Shown here: positions 5,961-11,074 of the stretch, piece by piece
How positions within the stretch are numbered: the stretch's first letter is position 1
Layout: each line of letters opens with the position of its first letter
Origin: Burkholderiaceae bacterium
GTDB lineage: Bacteria; Pseudomonadota; Gammaproteobacteria; Burkholderiales; Burkholderiaceae_E
Reading direction: 5' to 3'
Length of the DNA: 11,074 nucleotides
NCBI GenBank assembly: GCA_023258775.1
Contig: JALQWJ010000031.1
Coordinates: 1 to 11,074, forward strand
Translations under genes and position numbers: made by a program
The notes under the pieces: model-generated
What the model saw: only the letters and a program-made list of their open reading frames with translations
Database searches by the model: none
Told to the model about the DNA's origin: nothing

Positions 5961-7073
5961 TTAGAGCAGTCTGCAGTCGCTCATTTCGGTGAGTTTTGTT
6001 TTTCCGAGCAATGCTAGGGTGATACTCACATCGTCGCTGAGTGTTTTCCACCACTGCGTAAGTCCTGATTCTGCGCCAGCAGCCGCCGCGTATTGAATCG
6101 ATCGACCTAAAAAAACAAAGTTGGCCCCCATGGCATAGGCCTTAACGACATCTTCGCCGCTTCGTATACCACTGTCATAAAAAAGAGGATAGTCCGAGCC
6201 GATCGCATCTCTTATTGCTCGCAGCTGTTGTATTGGGGGTGGTAAAGCATCGAGCTGACGCCCACCGTGTCCGGAGACTTGGATGGCGTCGACACCTTCG
6301 CTGGCGAGGCGCAGGGCGTCCTCAACTGAGGTTATGCCTTTGACGATTAACTTGCCCTGCCACCGTTCGCGGATTCTTCGAAGCGTTGTCCAGTCCGCTT
6401 TTGCACGACTCGCGCCGCGATCGAAATGAAAATCTCTTGCGAGAAAGTTCGCCATCTTGGGTATACCAGCAATCACTTGACTCAGGGACCAACGAGGGTG
6501 CAAAGCAAAGTCGAGCACTTGCTTGGGGCCCATGCGAAACGGTATGGTGAAACCATGACGTTGATCGCGGGGTCGTCGGGCGACTTCAGGGACATCGAGC
6601 GTGAGTACTAAGCTTTGGTAGCCGGCTTGCTTTGCGCGATCCAGAAGCTTAAACGTTTGCGTACCATCACCGCTGAAATAAAGCTGGAACCAGGCAAATC
6701 CCTCAGACCATTCAATATATTGCTCAAGCGTCGATGAAGCGATGGTCGATACGCCAACGGGTACTTGGTATTTAGCGGAGAGCTTTGCAAGCCAGCGATC
6801 CGTGTTTGGTGCAGCAAGGTTACACATGGCCATCGGGCTCACGCCAAAGGGTACCAGGCACTTTTGCTCAAAAACCGCGACCGATAGATCGCGTTGTGCG
6901 ACATCCACCAGCACACGCTGTTGAAGTCGAATCCTTGCGATGGCAGCCAGGTTTAGCGACTCACCATAACCAGTCCCCGCGGTACCATCGATATACTCAA
7001 AAACCATTCGCGGGAGGCGGCGCTTAGCAATGGTGCGCGCCTCATCGTAACTTAGGAGTTGCGGCGCAATCAT
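5961..7073 (-). CDS. FMN-dependent 2-hydroxyacid dehydrogenase/oxidase (LldD/glycolate oxidase family)
   Basis: Enzymes of this TIM-barrel family oxidise L-2-hydroxy acids (lactate, glycolate, mandelate) to 2-oxo acids using FMN. The 370-residue product has the expected length. Residues matching the glycolate oxidase active site are Y27 (FEYIDG), Y132 (FQLYFS), D160 and R167 (LTLDVPEVARR), K245 (LIVKGI), and H269 and R272 (SGHGGRQLD). The FMN-phosphate region is DSGIRSGEDVVKAYAMGANF with FLGRS. Two oddities stand out. The residue before the catalytic His, normally Asn in SNHGG, is Gly. The usual GGA(E/G)DE stretch after Y27 reads GTAGTGYGES. There is no signal peptide or hydrophobic anchor. 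It starts 16 bases after the Bug gene with no clear Shine-Dalgarno site, so it may depend on coupling. As last gene of the transporter cluster, it probably oxidises the imported acid or a product of it. Substrate not determinable. Confidence 0.88.
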   Translation of the reverse strand: MIAPQLLSYDEARTIAKRRLPRMVFEYIDGTAGTGYGESLNLAAIARIRLQQRVLVDVAQRDLSVAVFEQKCLVPFGVSPMAMCNLAAPNTDRWLAKLSAKYQVPVGVSTIASSTLEQYIEWSEGFAWFQLYFSGDGTQTFKLLDRAKQAGYQSLVLTLDVPEVARRPRDQRHGFTIPFRMGPKQVLDFALHPRWSLSQVIAGIPKMANFLARDFHFDRGASRAKADWTTLRRIRERWQGKLIVKGITSVEDALRLASEGVDAIQVSGHGGRQLDALPPPIQQLRAIRDAIGSDYPLFYDSGIRSGEDVVKAYAMGANFVFLGRSIQYAAAAGAESGLTQWWKTLSDDVSITLALLGKTKLTEMSDCRLL

Positions 7074-7089
7074 GTGGGCTTATGTATGC

Positions 7090-8085
7090 TTATTTGGCCA
7101 GGCCCGATTTGATCAATAGAGGTTTTATATTGTTAAAGTATTGTTCGGCATAGCTTCGATATTCCGACGGATTCCGTCGCCATGGTACCTGGATGAAGCG
7201 ATCAAGAAGGCCTTGTAAGCCTGGGTCCTCAAGGACCTGGCTAAATGCATCATAAAGACTTTGAACAATCGGGGCCGGAAGATCTTTTGGGCCGACCAGC
7301 CCATAAGGACTGTGAGCAATTGCATTAATGCCGCGCTCCCTCAAGGTTGGCACTTGTGAATACTTTGGAATTCTTTGCTCGGTAGCCATCGCCAAAATTC
7401 TGAATTGCCCCGCGTCGACCAAAGGTGCCCACTGGGCAGCGTCAGCTAGAAAATCGATATGGCCCCCCAAGAGGGCTTGTGTCCATTCCGCGCCACCTTT
7501 GTAGGGTACGTGGGTAAATTTTGCGCCAGTGACCTGGTCAATTTCGATCATGAACAAGTTACCGCTTCCGCCCACACCACTTGTGCCGTAGGTGTACTTT
7601 TCTGGCTCCTTCTTGCCTGCAGCGATTAAATCTTCGATCGTCTTCCACGGCGAATCCGATCGAACGACAATACCCATGGTGTAAGAGGAAAGGCCGCAAA
7701 TATAGGTGAAGTCACGCAAAGGATGCCAGGGAACCTGCTGGTAATGGGGATAGCGCAAGCTATTAATGCTCATGCAGGCCAGGTGGTGACCATCAGGCTT
7801 TGCCTGGAGTAATTGCGCTGGAGCAAGGGTGCCTGCCGCGCCTGCCTTTACCTCAACGAGCACGCTTTGGCCAAGCAATTTGCCTACTCGCTCTCCCATA
7901 AAACGAAGCTGGAGGTCAGTCACTCCGCCTGCTGCAAAGGGGTTATAAATTACAATCGGCTTTTCCGGGCGCCAACGAGTTTGGGCATGCAATGAGTAAT
8001 GTGCTGCCACAACTGAGCCGCCAACAATCTTTAAAGCATTACGTCGCGACGAATCTAAACCGGGATCAAAAAATCGATTCTTCAT
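7090..8085 (-). CDS. Bug/TctC-family solute-binding protein with Tat-like signal, in the TRAP cluster
   Basis: The product is 331 residues from the ATG at 8083-8085. GGGAG (8092-8096) stands 6 bases upstream of it and only 3 from an alternative TTG at 8088. The N-terminus carries SSRRNALK (12-19), a twin-arginine motif with Ala where Phe is usual. A mild hydrophobic stretch follows, with a likely cut after residue 34 (LHA|Q); export through Tat is possible, Sec not excluded. Family signatures are variants: NPFAAGGVTD (49-57) in place of FPPGG, and KAGAAG (80-85) in place of PGAGG. VPYKGG, LLGGHIDFL and SQVPTLRERGI are standard. The gene lies 130 bases after dctM and 16 before the FMN dehydrogenase. 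No TctA/TctB partner is visible, and Bug receptors are not known to feed TRAP carriers, so its job beside dctPQM is unclear. Ligand unknown. Confidence 0.88.
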   Translation of the reverse strand: MKNRFFDPGLDSSRRNALKIVGGSVVAAHYSLHAQTRWRPEKPIVIYNPFAAGGVTDLQLRFMGERVGKLLGQSVLVEVKAGAAGTLAPAQLLQAKPDGHHLACMSINSLRYPHYQQVPWHPLRDFTYICGLSSYTMGIVVRSDSPWKTIEDLIAAGKKEPEKYTYGTSGVGGSGNLFMIEIDQVTGAKFTHVPYKGGAEWTQALLGGHIDFLADAAQWAPLVDAGQFRILAMATEQRIPKYSQVPTLRERGINAIAHSPYGLVGPKDLPAPIVQSLYDAFSQVLEDPGLQGLLDRFIQVPWRRNPSEYRSYAEQYFNNIKPLLIKSGLAK

Positions 8086-8215
8086 CAATGTCTCCCAAGG
8101 AATTTTTTAATGATGTTAGAAAAAATATTTACTCGATGTGTTGCGGCCGATGTCAGTGTTATGTAGGGCTCATCCATCGGCACAGGTCATGCCTGAAAGC
8201 CTCCGATTTGTGATC
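8086..8215 (-). promoter_or_regulatory. Intergenic region between dctM and the Bug gene: nested hairpin and weak promoter candidate
   Basis: Just after the dctM stop the minus strand can form a nested structure. An outer ATCGG/CCGAT (8203-8207 with 8176-8180) encloses CAGG-CATGA-CCTG (8183-8195). No T-run follows, so it is not a standard terminator. Further on, CTGACA (8151-8156) and GTAAAT (8127-8132), 18 bases apart, make a weak promoter candidate. An AT-rich stretch then leads to the Bug gene. The region may let the last two genes be expressed separately from the TRAP genes. Confidence 0.25.
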
Positions 8216-9613
8216 CTAGGAATAAACCAGACGCGGAAGCCACAAGACAAGATGAGGCACATAGGTTAAGACCGCGAGGGAAAACAGTAGCGGTATAAGC
8301 CACGGAAGAATCGCCATGGTGGTGCGTTCGACCGATAGTTGAGCGACTCTGGCAAGCACAAAAAGCACCATGCCCATGGGCGGATGAAGTAAACCGATCA
8401 TGAGATTGAGCACCATGATAAGGCCAAAATGTACAAGATCGATGCCAAGTTGTTGACAAATCGGTACAAGAATAGGTACTAAAATCGTGATCGCAGCGGT
8501 CGGTTCAAGAAAGCACCCTACGAAAAGCATGAGTAGATTGGCCATCAGCAAAAATACCCAAGGCTCGCGGGTAAAGCCCAGCACCCATCCAGAAATAGCA
8601 GCGGTCACCCCGGTCGCTGTGAGCATCCAGCCAAAAATACTGGCTGCTGCGACAATGAAGAGCACTGTCGATGTGGTCTCCACGGTATCAACACAAATCT
8701 TGAGCAGTGCCCGAAGGGTCAGGCTGCGATACCAGAGGAATCCCAGTACCAATGCCCAGACACATGCAGCAATTGCCCCCTCAGTGGGGGTGAAAAGGCC
8801 GGTAGTCATCCCGCCGATCAATAAGACCGGCGTCATGATGGGTAGCACCGCTTGAAAACGAAAGATCCGGTCAATCGCAAAAAGCACGACTAATGCAATT
8901 GCGACGGTGAGTTGCGGTTGCGTGCCGAGCTTGGTGATAAAAAACCAAATACAGCTTGGCCATGCAGCAACAACAAGACTTTCAAGAATTGCTTTGGCAA
9001 AGCGGCCCTTATCGAAACGAATATCACTGCCCCAGCCATTTCGATGAGCGAAGTAGGCGACAGTCAGCATCATGAGCAATGCCATGATGATCCCAGGCAG
9101 GATACCCGCCAGGAAAAGGGCTCCTACCGAGACGTTGGCCATCATCCCGTAAATAACAAAGGGCAGGCTTGGTGGAATAATCGGGCCGAGTGTTGCGCTT
9201 GCCGCAGTAACACCAACCGCAAACTCGCCCGAGTAGCCGTGATCTTTCATCGCCTTGATTTCAATGGTCCCAAGACCAGCAGCATCTGCAATTGCCGTGC
9301 CGCTCATCCCTGCAAAGACCACTGAGCCAACGACATTAACATGGCCCAGTCCTCCTTTAAACCAACCTACCAACGCGAGCGCGAAGGCGTAAATACGGTT
9401 AGTAATGCCGGCGTTATTCATTAAATTACCGGCAAGAATAAAAAACGGCACGGCGAGCAGAGGAAAGCTGTCAACACCACTGACCATGCGGTGAACCACC
9501 ACAAAAGCTGGAACGTTGCCGCTAATCAAAATATAGATCAATGAGGCGCCTGCCATGGCAATAGCAACGGGCACCCCACCCGCCATCAGCAAAAGAAAAA
9601 GCACCTTAAGCAT
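8216..9613 (-). CDS. dctM: TRAP transporter large permease, DctM family
   Basis: DctM is the ion-coupled inner-membrane carrier of tripartite ATP-independent periplasmic (TRAP) transporters. It moves organic acids delivered by DctP using a Na+ or H+ gradient. The 465-residue product is almost wholly hydrophobic. Family signatures include PFFILAGNLMNNAGI (56-70), AGMSGTAIADAAGLGTIEIK (101-120), SATLGPIIPPS (139-149), GLFTPTEGAIAACVWAL (272-288) and the C-terminal EPTAAITILVPILVPI. It is about 40 residues longer than typical members of some 425-430. By eye the extra lies at about 216-256, between the central loop and the GLFTPTEG helix, and adds hydrophobic segments (CIWFFIT, LTVAIALVVLFAI). 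The ATG at 9611-9613 has a weak AGGG about 10 bases upstream. It belongs with dctQ and dctP upstream, though a 138-base gap separates it from dctQ. Confidence 0.93.
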   Translation of the reverse strand: MLKVLFLLLMAGGVPVAIAMAGASLIYILISGNVPAFVVVHRMVSGVDSFPLLAVPFFILAGNLMNNAGITNRIYAFALALVGWFKGGLGHVNVVGSVVFAGMSGTAIADAAGLGTIEIKAMKDHGYSGEFAVGVTAASATLGPIIPPSLPFVIYGMMANVSVGALFLAGILPGIIMALLMMLTVAYFAHRNGWGSDIRFDKGRFAKAILESLVVAAWPSCIWFFITKLGTQPQLTVAIALVVLFAIDRIFRFQAVLPIMTPVLLIGGMTTGLFTPTEGAIAACVWALVLGFLWYRSLTLRALLKICVDTVETTSTVLFIVAAASIFGWMLTATGVTAAISGWVLGFTREPWVFLLMANLLMLFVGCFLEPTAAITILVPILVPICQQLGIDLVHFGLIMVLNLMIGLLHPPMGMVLFVLARVAQLSVERTTMAILPWLIPLLFSLAVLTYVPHLVLWLPRLVYS

Positions 9614-9751
9614 TGCGTTTTACCCTGTGAAAGCCAAGCCTCACCCGCCGCTCCCTGATGCCGGATGAATGAAAATCGACTTCAATGGTCGAAGAAGGCG
9701 GATTGTCGATTTGCTGATTCTGCGCGCACCCTTTGCTTTCGACTCCACTGA
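9614..9751 (-). other. dctQ-dctM intergenic gap with short hairpin
   Basis: dctQ and dctM are usually adjacent, overlapping or fused; here 138 bases separate them. I find no convincing small gene in either direction. On the minus strand TCGAC (9688-9692), a 7-base loop and GTCGA (9676-9680) are followed by TTTTC. This resembles a very weak terminator or attenuator with a stem of only 5 pairs. It could set the ratio of DctQ to DctM. Confidence 0.3.
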
Positions 9752-10330
9752 TTAGCGCTCGTGAATGGAGGACTCAGGTCGCTCAAGCACACTATAGCCG
9801 CGCTGCCAATGGATCACGCTGATTTGAATCGAACGCAAGGCCATCGCTGCAAAGCCGCCAAGACAAACCCAATAAAGCATGCTAACCGGTAGATCGACAA
9901 CCGTCATTCTGGATGCGCCAAGCTTCTCGATGAGCAAGTAACACAGGTAAACCATAGCGATATAAAAAGCACTTCGAATAAGGTCAACAAGGCTTGCGAG
10001 AAGTCTTGCTGCAGGCTTTGGCAGATAGCGATAAACGAAGTCAACCTGGATATGATTATTGCGTGCTACACCAATAACCGCTCCGCTGAATACGGTTGCC
10101 ACAAGCAAATAGCGGGCGATTTCTTCCGTCCACGAAGCCGAGTCATTCAGCACATATCGGGTAATGAACTGCGTGAGCACGACCAAGGCGAGGACGGCAA
10201 AAAAGAAAACGCTAACCCAGGCCTCCCAAGGTACCTGGGAGAAGTCTGCAATATCGTCCTCAATATGCAAGCCGGCATCTTCGGCTCTCTTAACGCTGTC
10301 GACCGGACCAGCATCGGAGGACTTTTGCAC
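9752..10330 (-). CDS. dctQ: TRAP transporter small permease, DctQ family
   Basis: DctQ is the four-helix membrane partner of DctM. The 192-residue product has four hydrophobic segments at about 37-57, 73-89, 116-136 and 149-167. The family signature TQFITRYVLNDSASWTEEIARYLL (53-76) contains the conserved Trp-Thr-Glu-Glu, and NNHIQVDFVYRYLP follows the second helix. A charged cytoplasmic N-terminal tail of about 33 residues precedes the first helix, longer than many members have. The start is GTG at 10328-10330; AGGA (10338-10341) lies 7 bases upstream and no in-frame ATG precedes the first helix. It begins 13 bases after the dctP stop, so the two are surely in one transcript. Confidence 0.9.
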   Translation of the reverse strand: MQKSSDAGPVDSVKRAEDAGLHIEDDIADFSQVPWEAWVSVFFFAVLALVVLTQFITRYVLNDSASWTEEIARYLLVATVFSGAVIGVARNNHIQVDFVYRYLPKPAARLLASLVDLIRSAFYIAMVYLCYLLIEKLGASRMTVVDLPVSMLYWVCLGGFAAMALRSIQISVIHWQRGYSVLERPESSIHER

Positions 10331-10343
10331 GACTACTTCCTAA

Positions 10344-11074
10344 CTACTTGATGGCAACCACGCGGTCCCAGTCGCGCTTGTCCAGTCCCATGCTGCTGAA
10401 TTCGACTGCCTTAAGCACACGTTGCTGGAATGCAGCGCGATCGACCTCAATGATGTTGACGCCTTTGCTCTTGAAAATACCAACCAGTTCGCCTTCGCGT
10501 TTGCGAATCTCCTGAGTGGCCTTTTCGGCGGCCTCCTGGGTCACATCAGCGAGTGTCTTTTGTTCAGCGGGCGACATCTTGGCAAGAACCGCTGGGGCAA
10601 CAATCGTTAAAAGCGCGTCTGCGATATGGCCTGTCATCACAATATGCTTTTGCACTTCATAAAATTTCTTTGCCTCGATAGTGGGCAGAGGATTCTCTTG
10701 CGCATCGACCGTACCATTTTGTAATGCTAAATAGACTTCCGCAAAGGCAATTGGGGTTGGATTAGCGCCACAAGCTCTTGGCATCGCTGTATAAGCGGGA
10801 GCGTCTGGAACCCTCATTTTCAAGCCTTTCATCTCATCACAATTCTTAAACGGTTTATTGCTTGTCGAATGGCGAACACCGTAATAGGTGAGTGCGAGCA
10901 CCGTGTTGCCATTCGTTGCCTTTTTATAGCCATCGGTGAGTTCGCGAAAAACATCACTCTTGCTGTACTTGATCACATGATCGGCATCACGGAAGGTAAA
11001 GGGATAGTAACTGACCGCAAGTCTCGGGAAGGAGCGCGCTGCGAACGAAGCGCCCGTGTAAATCATATCGACGG
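10344..11074 (-). CDS. dctP: TRAP transporter substrate-binding protein, DctP family, C-terminal part
   Basis: The gene runs off the right edge; about 243 C-terminal residues are visible and the frame is open to base 11074. The product is the periplasmic receptor that gives a TRAP transporter its specificity. Signatures seen are the FTFRDADH stretch, the MKGLKMRVPDAPAYTAMPRACGANP region, FAEVYLALQNGTVDAQENP, and a helical C-terminus. The Arg in KMRVP corresponds to the family's conserved Arg, which forms a salt bridge with the ligand carboxylate, so the substrate is probably a carboxylic acid. NKPFKNCDEMKG precedes it as in other DctP proteins. The in-frame ATG at 11064-11066 is internal, not the start; the signal peptide lies outside the window. 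It is the first visible gene of the dctP-dctQ-dctM set. Which acid it binds cannot be read from this fragment. Confidence 0.92.
   Translation of the reverse strand, partial: VDMIYTGASFAARSFPRLAVSYYPFTFRDADHVIKYSKSDVFRELTDGYKKATNGNTVLALTYYGVRHSTSNKPFKNCDEMKGLKMRVPDAPAYTAMPRACGANPTPIAFAEVYLALQNGTVDAQENPLPTIEAKKFYEVQKHIVMTGHIADALLTIVAPAVLAKMSPAEQKTLADVTQEAAEKATQEIRKREGELVGIFKSKGVNIIEVDRAAFQQRVLKAVEFSSMGLDKRDWDRVVAIK

Noticed and set aside
8487..9325. Plus-strand open frames opposite dctM (8487-8855 and 8912-9325)
   Set aside because: They are antisense to a strongly conserved membrane protein, have low-complexity translations and no ribosome-binding sites.

Overview
The window looks like chromosomal DNA of a betaproteobacterium, most likely Burkholderiales. 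The best pointer is two genes for Bug/TctC-type extracytoplasmic solute-binding proteins, a family greatly expanded in that order. A DctPQM TRAP transporter, a FliG and a CusA/CzcA-type RND pump fit the same picture. Base composition looks moderate (about half GC by eye, not computed). I see no tRNA, rRNA, CRISPR array, insertion sequence or phage gene. No gene-free stretch exceeds 300 bases; the longest is about 170.

Layout, left to right. (1) 1-338 (+) is the C-terminal end of a heavy-metal-type RND efflux pump. (2) Convergent to it, 370-1467 (-) is a complete fliG with no flagellar neighbour in view. (3) 1608-2435 (-) is a TauD/TfdA-family Fe(II)/2-oxoglutarate dioxygenase. (4) Divergent from it, 2575-4796 (+) is a tightly packed trio: a DUF2076 protein, an exported TPR protein whose start lies inside the DUF2076 gene, and a 380-residue protein I do not recognise. 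(5) 4969-5940 (+) is a stand-alone Bug/TctC binding protein. (6) From the right edge leftward on the minus strand run dctP (partial), dctQ, dctM, a second Bug/TctC binding protein and an FMN-dependent 2-hydroxyacid dehydrogenase/oxidase.

How they may work together. Block 6 reads as a catabolic cluster: a TRAP carrier imports an organic acid and the FMN enzyme oxidises a 2-hydroxy acid. The Bug protein between them has no TctA/TctB membrane partner in view, so its role is open. The substrate cannot be named from sequence; lactate, glycolate, mandelate or a related acid are all possible. The FliG keeps the motor torque residues although it sits alone. The trio in block 4 is the least understood part and the best place to look for something new.

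Several starts were set by ribosome-binding sites: fliG at a GTG (1467), the second Bug gene at an ATG (8085), the TPR gene at an internal ATG (3140), and dctQ at a GTG (10330). Most of the window is otherwise ordinary proteobacterial content.
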